The notes under the pieces: model-generated
The model's database searches: none
Seen by the model: only the letters and a program-made list of their open reading frames with translations
Told to the model about the DNA's origin: nothing
Source of the DNA: a virus
Virus record (IMG/VR): IMGVR_UViG_3300038398_000120
Location: 1-26,274 of that record
Length of the DNA stretch: 26,274 nucleotides
Strand: one strand, 5' to 3'
In this document: positions 1 through 7,164 of the stretch, piece by piece
How the letters are laid out: every line of letters starts with the position of its first letter
How positions within the stretch are numbered: the stretch's first letter is position 1
Made by a program: the position numbers and the translations under genes

Positions 1-1
1 A

Positions 2-952
2 AGGCGAGAGGAGTTCGATGCATCTGAAGAGGGTCAAGCACTAGCAGAAGCCCCACAAGAAGAGCAGGACTTTCGACAACTTGACCGTTTTGGGGCTGAG
101 ATTAAACCCGGCCCTGTGAGCCAATCAACTCAAGACTTACAGATGAGGACAGAACCCTCTGGTAGTCCGAAAACGCAGGATTTGCAACTCTTACAGGCTT
201 TGAATCAAGCGGCTATTCGTGATTCTCATTATAATCCAATGAGAAACCGCCCGCCCGGTGTGGACCCACCGATGCCTGAGACTTCTCCTGCTGATGTGGG
301 GTCTCTGCCTGCTCCTAAAAGACCATATGAGAAAAAACCGTTTCCGGATGAGGGCCGACCTGTTATAGGTGGGCCTTCCACCATTGCTGAGTTTGAATCG
401 GGTAGAGAACCTAAGAACATCTTCGCTAGGTCCTTCGATGGGCCTCTCAATCATGCTTGGTCGCTACTCAAGTTCGTAAATAAGAGGAAATACGCTCAGA
501 TGGCTCCTGAAGACTCAGATTCTCAGCCGGGAGGCGTATATCAGCAGGTCCCCCCAACAGAAGACCTAGAACCAGAGGAGGAAGAGGGCGGTGAGTCTTT
601 GATAGACGAAACATACCGTGATGACCCAAACGGTTTGCAAGCATTACTACAATTGCTTGGTGAAAATCCTGATGAGAGGTCTCCGGCAAGAGGTCTCAGT
701 AATTTGCAAGACCCATTCAGGATGAAGAGGCCTGAGATGGAGGATGAGATGAGTGATATGGGTGAAGAAGAGACTCGCCGCTTGTCGCCAGAAATGATAG
801 GTAGTAGATGGCCTGCGAAAGATTGGCATGGGCTTTCGGAAATTGAGGGAGAAATGCCTCAGTTCTCGATGGACAAACCTGAGATGGGTGAGAGAAGGCA
901 ATCTTTGCAGAGTGAGATAGCGAGGAGGGGTAAGCCTGCCCTTCAAGAGTGA
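2..952 (+). CDS. Acidic proline-rich protein, 5' end outside window
   Basis: The frame is open from base 2 with no stop, so the gene begins upstream of the window; the GTG at 116 is only an internal valine codon. The visible 316 residues are rich in Glu, Asp, Pro, Gln and Met and look largely disordered, with an acidic block (PEEEEGGE) in the middle. There is no signal peptide or membrane segment and I do not recognise a family. One segment, PLNHAWSLLKF (about 440-472), resembles the xxxLLK motif repeated in later genes of this operon, but is more divergent. The low-complexity acidic character matches the proteins at 1014 and 7589, so I infer an accessory or internal head protein. The reading frame is secure; the function is unknown. 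Confidence 0.75.
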   Translation, partial: RREEFDASEEGQALAEAPQEEQDFRQLDRFGAEIKPGPVSQSTQDLQMRTEPSGSPKTQDLQLLQALNQAAIRDSHYNPMRNRPPGVDPPMPETSPADVGSLPAPKRPYEKKPFPDEGRPVIGGPSTIAEFESGREPKNIFARSFDGPLNHAWSLLKFVNKRKYAQMAPEDSDSQPGGVYQQVPPTEDLEPEEEEGGESLIDETYRDDPNGLQALLQLLGENPDERSPARGLSNLQDPFRMKRPEMEDEMSDMGEEETRRLSPEMIGSRWPAKDWHGLSEIEGEMPQFSMDKPEMGERRQSLQSEIARRGKPALQE

Positions 953-1013
953 GAAGAAAGTTCTTGTTCGTAAAGCGCAACAGACGCTTCCCGCCTATAA
1001 TCCAGAGAGCATC

Positions 1014-2609
1014 ATGGAGTTATTTGACCCTGAAACCCACAATATACTCATATCTTCCAAACCAAATTGGGTGAATGACGAAAATCCGATGAGTCAAAAG
1101 GAGCAAAGTGAGAGACACGATAGGTTGTTGTCTCAGATTGGGGAATTGGAAAATAAACTGCAAATGAAAATCATCTCAGGTCGTGGACAGAGTGAAGAAT
1201 GGGGGCCTGAGAATTCTATTGCTCTATCTAACGTGCCTGAACCTCTAATTCCTGAGATACTAGGACTTGCTGAAGAGCATAAACAGGACTCGATACTTCA
1301 CTCTCCTAGTGGAACAGGACAGACTGAGTTTTTGAAACCAGATGGAGAAGTTGTAGGTAGGTTAGAGGAAGGCGGTTTTACAGAAAAAAACCCACCGGCT
1401 TACACTGAGTTCCCTACAGGGCAGAAATATGCCTATGGACAGTATACTTCAAATCCTATCGGTTCTGGTTTCGTTGAGATGGGCGAGCCTATGGAAATAG
1501 CCTTCCAGTTGCTCAAAGAAGAGGACGAAACTCCACCTAAGAACTTCGGTGTCAAAGACTACTCTATAATGAATCGTATATTGATGCCGCCAGAACAATT
1601 CGACCATGACCCAAGTGTTATGTTCCCAAGAGAATGCCGAACCTGTGCTGCAGACATTCGTAATTTCAGTGAAGGTGTTCCTATGGATGATAAACAAGGA
1701 ATCTGCACAGGTTGTCTTCACCCTGAAAGCCGTGATGCTGCATTTGACAATGCAATGAGTAATCCAACAGCAGAAGAACCACAATTCGGAGACAGTTGGC
1801 AAGGAAAGAACGCATCTGAACCTATGGACATAGCCTTCCAGTTGCTCAAAGAAGTACCACAGGATTTCGGTAATTTTCATGACCCGAACTTCAGATATGA
1901 GAAAACTTATGGAGATGCAAGGGAATACCGAGACATTCCGATAAAGGATGCGAGGTTCGCACCGTTAGATAGTTCTGACTTCGACCAAATGAGGTCAAGC
2001 AACATAAGAAATATCATTGATAATGTGGATAGGATGAACTACGATGCCCCATCTTTGACCTCTTTGGAAAATCGCCCACACGCCGACAAGGACAATTCAC
2101 AGATAAGAGAGTGGTTATCGAGAATGCCGGAATATGTCCGTGATAAAGATGGCAGGATAGCCCCCGTGCCTTTGAGTGACGATGGAGAAACTCATGTGCG
2201 CTTTCATCCTAATTCAGGCCCGGACAGGTGGGAATTGGAACAGGAGATGAACTTGAGGGATTTGGAGTCAAAACCCACGCTATTTAATGAAGAACATCCG
2301 TTTTCAGAAGAGTTCCAAGACCTGCAAAGAAGCGAACCAATGGATATAGCCCTCCGGTTGCTCAAGGAGAGAGTGTCACCAGAGGCGAGACAGCACAAAC
2401 TGGAGTATGATACGAAATATGAGTCGAACCCGAAGAGGGTGAAATACCGTGAGGACTTGAATCGAGAGAGGAGACGAAGAGGCATCTACGGCACAGGTGG
2501 TGGTAAGGATGTCAGCCATACGGAAGGTGGGAAACTGACGTTAGAAGGCATACATTCCAATCGGGCTCGGCATTTCAAAGATAAAGGAACGTTGAGACAC
2601 GCTATTTGA
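1014..2609 (+). CDS. Multi-segment protein with three EPMxIAxxLLK motifs, a zinc ribbon and an HNH-like tail
   Basis: A 531-residue protein from the ATG at 1014. Three near-identical motifs end at K168, K279 and K451 and divide it into segments of about 168, 111, 172 and 80 residues. The second segment has four cysteines (C208, C211, C231, C234) in a CxxC-CxxC zinc-ribbon pattern. The last segment is basic (RERRRRGIYGTGGGKDVSH, then NRARHFKDKG). It resembles the small HNH-like domain common as a free protein in marine phages, which I recognise from memory only. If the viral protease cuts after each LLK, this is a polyprotein releasing four pieces. The start is doubtful: the frame is open back to 921, the upstream codons look coding (KVLVRKAQQ), and the ATG lacks a clear ribosome binding site. 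No overall family is recognised. Confidence 0.75.
   Translation: MELFDPETHNILISSKPNWVNDENPMSQKEQSERHDRLLSQIGELENKLQMKIISGRGQSEEWGPENSIALSNVPEPLIPEILGLAEEHKQDSILHSPSGTGQTEFLKPDGEVVGRLEEGGFTEKNPPAYTEFPTGQKYAYGQYTSNPIGSGFVEMGEPMEIAFQLLKEEDETPPKNFGVKDYSIMNRILMPPEQFDHDPSVMFPRECRTCAADIRNFSEGVPMDDKQGICTGCLHPESRDAAFDNAMSNPTAEEPQFGDSWQGKNASEPMDIAFQLLKEVPQDFGNFHDPNFRYEKTYGDAREYRDIPIKDARFAPLDSSDFDQMRSSNIRNIIDNVDRMNYDAPSLTSLENRPHADKDNSQIREWLSRMPEYVRDKDGRIAPVPLSDDGETHVRFHPNSGPDRWELEQEMNLRDLESKPTLFNEEHPFSEEFQDLQRSEPMDIALRLLKERVSPEARQHKLEYDTKYESNPKRVKYREDLNRERRRRGIYGTGGGKDVSHTEGGKLTLEGIHSNRARHFKDKGTLRHAI
1485..2366 (+). repeat. Three dispersed copies of the EPMxIAxxLLK coding motif
   Basis: Copies lie at 1485-1517, 1818-1850 and 2334-2366. 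They read EPMEIAFQLLK, EPMDIAFQLLK and EPMDIALRLLK. The first two, extended to the following GAA codon, differ at 2 of 36 bases; the third is more diverged in synonymous positions. This points to selection on the peptide as well as relatively recent duplication. Each lysine is followed by glutamate. Confidence 0.9.
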
Positions 2610-2660
2610 GTCCAGAAAAAACAGAACCCTTATCATCTTCCCTCTCGCGGGGTCTATTTA

Positions 2661-2666
2661 GAGGTC
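2661..2666 (+). promoter_or_regulatory. Ribosome binding site GAGGTC
   Basis: GAGGT lies six bases before the ATG at 2673 and is complementary to the anti-Shine-Dalgarno end of 16S rRNA. It follows a 63-base gap that also holds a short T/A-rich stretch (about 2654-2660). The site supports the ATG at 2673 and shows that this genome uses Shine-Dalgarno initiation where genes do not overlap. Confidence 0.5.
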
Positions 2667-2672
2667 ATAATA

Positions 2673-3299
2673 ATGAGTGTGCAAGACCCCATGGATAAAT
2701 CAGAGATGAGATTGACTGGATTGATACTCACGCAATCGTTACTTATCGGTGCGGCTGTAGGTGTTTATGATGCAGGGATATGGTTACCGGGAGGAGAAAG
2801 TGCTGGGCATTACGTAAATGGGATAACTTACGCTATGGGAGCGTTGGCTGTTCAAATTTTGGCTTACTACCTCTTCAAGATGTTCTTCGAAGAGCAGATG
2901 CAAGACAAAGTGAGAGTATCTGAGTTGCAGCGACAGAGGGATTATCGCTTTAGGGAACAGCAGTTCAACTATGACCAGAGAAGAGCAGATATGGAACTCA
3001 GGATGCAGGAGATGCAGTTAGAGAAGGAGTTGCATTGGATTCAACAAAATCCCGGACAAACGCCTCCCCATTCAAATATCGGTATGCAAGGTTTAGGAAT
3101 AGACACGATATCTTCACCTCCTTTAGTAGAAGCAAGGCCATTGAGCATGGGTTTGGATTCTCTCACAGAGCAAACACCATTTGGATTGGAAAGCGCGCCA
3201 GTAATACCAAGACCGAGAGTTCCTTCGAGCCTCAATGTGAGATTGAAGAAAGATGGAACCCCAGACTTAAGATACAAGGGTAATGGTAGCGGTAATTGA
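2673..3299 (+). CDS. Two-helix membrane protein with a long coiled coil
   Basis: A 208-residue protein with two hydrophobic segments (about residues 14-34 and 50-71). A charged, Gln/Glu/Arg-rich stretch from about 74 to 128 should form a coiled coil (RQRDYRFREQQFNYDQRR). A proline-rich, probably flexible tail follows. The topology suggests a hairpin in the membrane with a long helical arm on one side. Its stop overlaps the start of the next gene, which also encodes a membrane protein, and the small GTPase follows, so the three are probably translated together. I do not recognise a family. Candidate roles, all inferred, are a membrane scaffold for the GTPase, a holin-like or lysis factor, or a minor virion membrane protein. 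Confidence 0.75.
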   Translation: MSVQDPMDKSEMRLTGLILTQSLLIGAAVGVYDAGIWLPGGESAGHYVNGITYAMGALAVQILAYYLFKMFFEEQMQDKVRVSELQRQRDYRFREQQFNYDQRRADMELRMQEMQLEKELHWIQQNPGQTPPHSNIGMQGLGIDTISSPPLVEARPLSMGLDSLTEQTPFGLESAPVIPRPRVPSSLNVRLKKDGTPDLRYKGNGSGN

Positions 3300-3565
3300 T
3301 GGGACGCATCTTCAAAACTCCGAAAGATGATTCTGTTGAGGAAACTCTTCGCGCTATGCATCTCGCCAATACTGTGGACAACACCTATGAGTGGGGTGTT
3401 GGTTGGATTAGGACCATTATCGCAACCGTAGTTGCCGCTCTCTTGGTGAGTGCCATTGAGTCCAATTCTTCATTTTCGCTTTGGGGTTGGACTGTAGAAT
3501 GGGCTTATGGTCAAGCGCAAGATTTGGCTGATTGGTTGTATAGTAAAATAGATGCGGCGGTCTGA
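3299..3565 (+). CDS. Small single-helix membrane protein
   Basis: An 88-residue protein. The ATG at 3299 overlaps the upstream TGA by one base; a TTG three bases earlier is in frame but less likely. It has a charged N-terminus (GRIFKTPKDDSVEETL) and one strongly hydrophobic helix (about residues 37-55, with TIIATVVAALLVSAI). An aromatic C-terminal part (LWGWTVEWAYGQ) may be amphipathic. It sits between the coiled-coil membrane protein and the GTPase with only three bases before the latter. A role as membrane partner of the GTPase is inferred from position only; no family is recognised. Confidence 0.7.
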   Translation: MGRIFKTPKDDSVEETLRAMHLANTVDNTYEWGVGWIRTIIATVVAALLVSAIESNSSFSLWGWTVEWAYGQAQDLADWLYSKIDAAV

Positions 3566-3568
3566 TTC

Positions 3569-4282
3569 ATGGTCGGAATGGGTAGCGTCCTGATAGGCGT
3601 AGCCCTGTATGGCAAGAATGTCTATCATTCTTGGAGACCAAGGAGGGTAGGAATCTATGGTGGCACAATGGTTGGTAAGACCACACTTGACAGATATATG
3701 ACTACTCCCGGTGAGATGGGAGAGATACCAGAAGACGAGAGGACAGAACATTATAAAATACTGAGTAGATATTTACTTCCCAAACCGACGAGAAAGAGAA
3801 TCGCTTGGGAGGGAGAGAAGAGAGTTGTGTATTCTGCTGATATTGGGGGACAGGAGAGGTTCTGGAATCTTTGGATTGACGATATGGTTGCTAGACAGTG
3901 TGAAGTGATAGTTTACATGTTCGATGACCGCGCTTTCAAGGGCGGCGGTGATGGATTGGAACAAATTGCCGGTTTCAAGTATCTTGTGGATAGTCTCATA
4001 GAGCGGCGGTATAGATACAGAACTCTCAAAAGTAGATGGAGGGGTAAGAAATACAGTCCTCGATTACTGATGTTAGTTGCTAACAAGGCTGATAGGTTTT
4101 TTGATAAGAATGCTGCAGAACTATGGCAGCAGGGAAGAATAGGCGAACACAAGTTATTCGACCCTTTCCGAGATGACTTAATCCGTCTTCAGAAGGCGAG
4201 ACTACCCACAAAACGTGCTTTCATGGCCACAAGGATAGGTTGGAACGTAGAATCAACCATGATTGAATTATTGACCACTTGA
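3569..4282 (+). CDS. Ras-superfamily small GTPase (Arf/MglA/Gtr-like)
   Basis: A 237-residue protein with the standard GTPase motifs. The P-loop is GGTMVGKT (G31 to T38), switch II is DIGGQE (D91-E96, the DxGGQ form of Arf, SR-beta and MglA-like proteins), and the base-specificity motif is NKAD (N172-D175). A likely G5 is MATRIG near residue 219. The glutamine needed for hydrolysis in Arf/Ras proteins (Q95) is present, so it should bind and hydrolyse GTP. The first 16 residues are mildly hydrophobic and followed by basic residues (SWRPRR), which could give peripheral membrane contact. Two membrane-protein genes precede it. GTPases of this class act as switches in membrane traffic and polarity; what it does in a virus is unknown. 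The GTPase call is firm, the subfamily is not. Confidence 0.88.
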   Translation: MVGMGSVLIGVALYGKNVYHSWRPRRVGIYGGTMVGKTTLDRYMTTPGEMGEIPEDERTEHYKILSRYLLPKPTRKRIAWEGEKRVVYSADIGGQERFWNLWIDDMVARQCEVIVYMFDDRAFKGGGDGLEQIAGFKYLVDSLIERRYRYRTLKSRWRGKKYSPRLLMLVANKADRFFDKNAAELWQQGRIGEHKLFDPFRDDLIRLQKARLPTKRAFMATRIGWNVESTMIELLTT

Positions 4283-4506
4283 GTGACCTTTTTGATGTAG
4301 AGGGGTGTCGGGCATACATGACAAGAGGTAAGACGACTACTGCTTTGGTTCCCACTGGAGGGGGTAGTAATTCGTTGAGAACCACAGTTCCCATGTGGAT
4401 TGTCCATCAATTTGGATTGACTGCTGGGAATAAATTGGAGTGGAGTTTATCGGCCCAAAATGGCAAAATGACTATTCACGTAGCGCCTGCGCCTTTGGAG
4501 GACTAA
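4279..4506 (+). CDS. AbrB/SpoVT-like swapped-hairpin DNA-binding protein
   Basis: A 75-residue protein. Residues about 33-70 (SLRTTVPMWIVHQFGLTAG, then LEWSLSAQNGKMTIHVAP) match the AbrB/SpoVT pattern: a strand, a 'vP..iv..lgl..Gd.lew' helix and turn, then a closing strand. AbrB-fold proteins are dimeric transcription regulators or antitoxins. The chosen start is a TTG overlapping the upstream stop (TTGA), the same junction style as at 17468. An ATG at 4318 (M14) with AGAGGGG 12 bases upstream is a plausible alternative and keeps the whole domain. It lies directly after the GTPase, and I see no toxin partner beside it. It may regulate virion genes, bind host promoters, or serve as a structural DNA-binding protein. 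Confidence 0.75.
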   Translation: MSDLFDVEGCRAYMTRGKTTTALVPTGGGSNSLRTTVPMWIVHQFGLTAGNKLEWSLSAQNGKMTIHVAPAPLED

Positions 4507-4508
4507 AC

Positions 4509-5537
4509 ATGGTATTGGACATCCCAGATAATATGTATCGCACAATAACCAGAACGCCCTTACCATCACAATCGTTGAGTAATCTGAGTGAAGCCGCTGT
4601 GATGAGTCTTGCTCAACAAGGTAATCCTCAATTCAATCAAGCGGCTATAATGGAACAAGCCACCGCTCAACAGTATATGCAGAGTTATGCAGTTCAACAG
4701 AATTTGGAGGTTCCTAAAGTCAATTTCTATCCGAGTCGTCATGCAGACCCAAGAAAGGCTCGTAAGCATGACATCAAGCAGGCATACAAGTTGTTGAGAC
4801 CCACGAAGCGTTCTCTACTCGACCCTCGTAGATGGGCTTGGAGTAATTACAGATACAACAAGGATAGTGCGGTTTGCGTTGTTGATGGGTGTGATTGTAA
4901 GAAACTCATAGAATACGACAATCTCTATGCGAGAATAACAGATGAAGAGTCGGGTAGAAGCCTTTGGGAGATGTATTGGCAGAATCCGATTTCTGGTGAG
5001 ACCGAAGCATTCCTTGCGAGAACAGGAGTCACAAGTGGTAGGTTAATGCGAGGAACTTATTGTCCTGAACATCTTCATCTCTATCATCTTCTCTGCAAAT
5101 GGGAGGATGAGCAAGATAAAGAAGATGAAATGAAACCGAGTAGGTTCCGAGACAAGATAAAACAGGGAGTCAGTATAGTCACAGTGCCTGTAGCGGCTAT
5201 TCAGGGCACTGATGATACAGTCTCAGTGCCCGAATTGGTTCAGAAATACGAACCATTCTTTCAAGAGATAGAGAAGGATTCCAATAAAACCAAAGGCATC
5301 AATGTTTGGCACATACCAAATCCGGAGAGTGGTATGAACGATATAACTATGATACAATTTGACATGAGGATGTTTCAAAGAGAAGCGGAAGAATACCAAG
5401 CGGCTGCTCAAGCAGCATTCAATAGTGTTCTCAACCAACAGACTCAAACACTCGCCCCTGCTCCGGTAATACAACCGCCTCCAGTGGTGGCTCAAGCAGC
5501 ACAAACGGTAGTTACAAATCAAGAGGTAGCACAATGA
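4509..5537 (+). CDS. Unknown protein with a putative zinc site
   Basis: A 342-residue protein if it begins at the ATG at 4509, two bases after the upstream stop; the longer open frame from 4440 would overlap the AbrB gene. The N-terminus is Gln/Ser-rich, followed by a basic stretch (ADPRKARKHDIKQAYKLL). Cysteines C123, C128 and C130 pair with a later CPEH (C185, H188), suggesting a zinc-stabilised fold around 120-200. The last 60 residues are Ala/Gln/Pro-rich (AQAAQTVVTNQEVAQ). Its stop overlaps the next start (ATGA). The mixture of a folded core and Gln-rich ends is typical of virion components, but no family is recognised and that role is an inference from context. Confidence 0.72.
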   Translation: MVLDIPDNMYRTITRTPLPSQSLSNLSEAAVMSLAQQGNPQFNQAAIMEQATAQQYMQSYAVQQNLEVPKVNFYPSRHADPRKARKHDIKQAYKLLRPTKRSLLDPRRWAWSNYRYNKDSAVCVVDGCDCKKLIEYDNLYARITDEESGRSLWEMYWQNPISGETEAFLARTGVTSGRLMRGTYCPEHLHLYHLLCKWEDEQDKEDEMKPSRFRDKIKQGVSIVTVPVAAIQGTDDTVSVPELVQKYEPFFQEIEKDSNKTKGINVWHIPNPESGMNDITMIQFDMRMFQREAEEYQAAAQAAFNSVLNQQTQTLAPAPVIQPPPVVAQAAQTVVTNQEVAQ

Positions 5538-6175
5538 CGCTTGGTCTTTCGAATATGAATGCCTCACCGACTAGCACTCTCAGTTTGGGATTAACACCGC
5601 AATCACAACCAGAATCAAGTGATTATGGGGCTCAGTATAACACCGCTTATGGTGGGGCCTCTCCTTTCACTGCTGGTATTCTAGGTGGAGCGGGAATTTC
5701 GGCTCAACAGTATCAACAGTATCAACAGCCGATAGCGCCTCCTTCAGATACTCAAGTTCTCGCTGCCATGCTTGGCACTCTTCAGCCTATTGACAGATTC
5801 ATCATAAGTCAGAATATGCCGGTGTTCATAGAGATGCTTTCCAATCTCACTACTTACTCCATACTCAATGTTCTCAAGAATTGCACATTCACTTTGGATG
5901 AAGAGGGAACTATGGCTTTGGATGTTACTAGTATGCCTAGTGACCTACAAACATTGAGTGCTGAGAATATCATCGCCCAACTCAATTCTCTGCAGAATAC
6001 TTCCATGCAGATAATACAAAAAGCGGAAGGAGAAAGACAGCAGATTTTGCAGTTGGCAGACCAATCTTTGTTACAGGGAGCATTGAGCAGTGCACTTGCT
6101 GACCCCGGAATGTTAGAGGGTGTCGGACAGGCGGCTGGCGGTTTCATCAATAGGTCAATATTCGGGAGAGGTTGA
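5534..6175 (+). CDS. Unknown helical protein with a Gln-rich N-terminal linker
   Basis: A 213-residue protein starting in an ATGA overlap with the previous gene. Residues 1-75 are low complexity, ending in a short QQYQQYQQ repeat encoded by a 9-base tandem repeat at 5705-5728. From about 78 it is predominantly helical, with hydrophobic stretches (MPVFIEMLSNLTTYSILNVL) and a heptad-like segment (AEGERQQILQLADQSLL). It ends in a Gly-rich tail. There is no convincing membrane helix and no recognised domain. Its neighbours make a structural or assembly role plausible. Confidence 0.7.
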   Translation: MTLGLSNMNASPTSTLSLGLTPQSQPESSDYGAQYNTAYGGASPFTAGILGGAGISAQQYQQYQQPIAPPSDTQVLAAMLGTLQPIDRFIISQNMPVFIEMLSNLTTYSILNVLKNCTFTLDEEGTMALDVTSMPSDLQTLSAENIIAQLNSLQNTSMQIIQKAEGERQQILQLADQSLLQGALSSALADPGMLEGVGQAAGGFINRSIFGRG

Positions 6176-6176
6176 G

Positions 6177-6440
6177 ATGATTAGTGGAGGGGGTATGCGA
6201 GGTAATATGCCCGGTTCGAAGCAGTTTGCAGGTATGTCTCTTAATCTGATGGCTCCTAAGCACAGCGTCATCATTGATATGGTAATGATACAACTTATTA
6301 GCGCCATTCTCTGCTCTATGCTCATACTCGCTCTCAAAGGTAATGAGATTAACCAGATGGATGCCTCTTTCATAATGATGGGCATCTTTGCCTCCATCAT
6401 GTTGTTAGGCGGGATTTACACTCGGATAAATCGGATGTAA
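6177..6440 (+). CDS. Small two-helix membrane protein
   Basis: An 87-residue protein beginning at the ATG one base after the upstream TGA; an in-frame start at 6120 would run inside the previous gene and is rejected. A Gly/Met-rich N-terminus leads into two hydrophobic helices (about residues 34-53 and 62-80), separated by a short charged loop (KGNEINQMDAS). Size and topology are compatible with a class II holin, but similar small proteins occur widely in archaeal viruses and no family signature is visible. A lysis role is only one possibility. Confidence 0.65.
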   Translation: MISGGGMRGNMPGSKQFAGMSLNLMAPKHSVIIDMVMIQLISAILCSMLILALKGNEINQMDASFIMMGIFASIMLLGGIYTRINRM

Positions 6441-6489
6441 ATCATATAATGCAACAACGTTCATGTGGTATCTGTAACTCCGACTTTGT

Positions 6490-7164
6490 GTGGCCGAGCG
6501 AGAGCAAGTGGTCAAGAGGTCTTGCGCCTTTTGTCAAAGTGATACGAGAGAGGCCTTGGAAGGGGCCTTATTGAGTGGTGAAATATCGCATAAGGAACTA
6601 GATAAGGAGATGAGTTGGAGGGCCAACACATCAGACCGTCATTACAGGAATCACATGGGGGACTATCACATGGCGGCGAATCCCTCTTGTCTTATTTGCA
6701 CGCATGAGCAACGCGGTGATTTAGAGACCGCTTACTTTGAAGGAAGCCTTCCCAGCGAGGAGTTAGCGGAGTTATTGGAATGTGCTGAATCTTCAGTATA
6801 TCATCACATGAAACACCATTTTCAACCGCTTGTAAGAAAGGCGGCGGCGATAGAGGTCTCTCTAGCGCTTGGTCAAGAGATGAACGCCCTTCGTTCCAAC
6901 GCTGAAAGACTCAACGACAAACTCAATGAGTTACTTGAGGATGGTAGTGTCCATGAGGACGGTTTTGTCAAAGATGCGGTCTCTCTTCACAAAGAGGTGA
7001 GAGAGACAATCAAGGATTTGGTGAAATTGGATGAGAAGTGGGGTCCAGAGACCGAAGGGACTCAAATCAATCAGACGATAAATATCCTCAAGGTCGAATT
7101 AGCCAAGGAGAGTCCTGATAGTTGGAAGAGAATCAAGAGTCAGTTATTGGAACAGGTGGAGTGA
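6490..7164 (+). CDS. Duplicated CxxC-HTH-HxxxH protein, candidate small terminase subunit
   Basis: A 224-residue protein from a GTG at 6490; a GTG at 6508 is an alternative. It contains two copies of one module with a period of exactly 55 residues: C12/C15 with H51/H55, and C67/C70 with H106/H110. Between each Cys pair and His pair lies a helix-turn-helix-like stretch (SEELAELLECAESSVYHHM in the second copy), so each copy looks like a zinc-stabilised HTH. A coiled coil follows, then a segment (KEVRETIKDLVKLDEKWG, with QINQTINILK) similar in pattern to the C-terminal part of phage small terminase subunits. If that is right, it would recognise packaging sites for the terminase at 12203. The DNA-binding call is reasonable; the TerS call is tentative. 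Confidence 0.6.
   Translation: MAEREQVVKRSCAFCQSDTREALEGALLSGEISHKELDKEMSWRANTSDRHYRNHMGDYHMAANPSCLICTHEQRGDLETAYFEGSLPSEELAELLECAESSVYHHMKHHFQPLVRKAAAIEVSLALGQEMNALRSNAERLNDKLNELLEDGSVHEDGFVKDAVSLHKEVRETIKDLVKLDEKWGPETEGTQINQTINILKVELAKESPDSWKRIKSQLLEQVE

Noticed and set aside
1449-1880. Reverse-strand frame of 143 residues
   Set aside because: Lies wholly inside the 531-residue protein, has no ribosome binding site, and its composition (Cys/Trp/Phe-rich) is that of an antisense shadow.
4440-4508. Longer N-terminus for the 342-residue protein
   Set aside because: It would overlap the AbrB-like gene by 67 bases, while the ATG at 4509 lies two bases after its stop.
5705-5728. CAACAGTAT tandem repeat as a regulatory site
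   Set aside because: It is in frame and codes a Gln/Tyr linker, which explains it as coding low complexity.
6120-6176. Longer N-terminus for the two-helix membrane protein
   Set aside because: It would run inside the previous gene; the ATG at 6177 follows the stop directly, like the other junctions.
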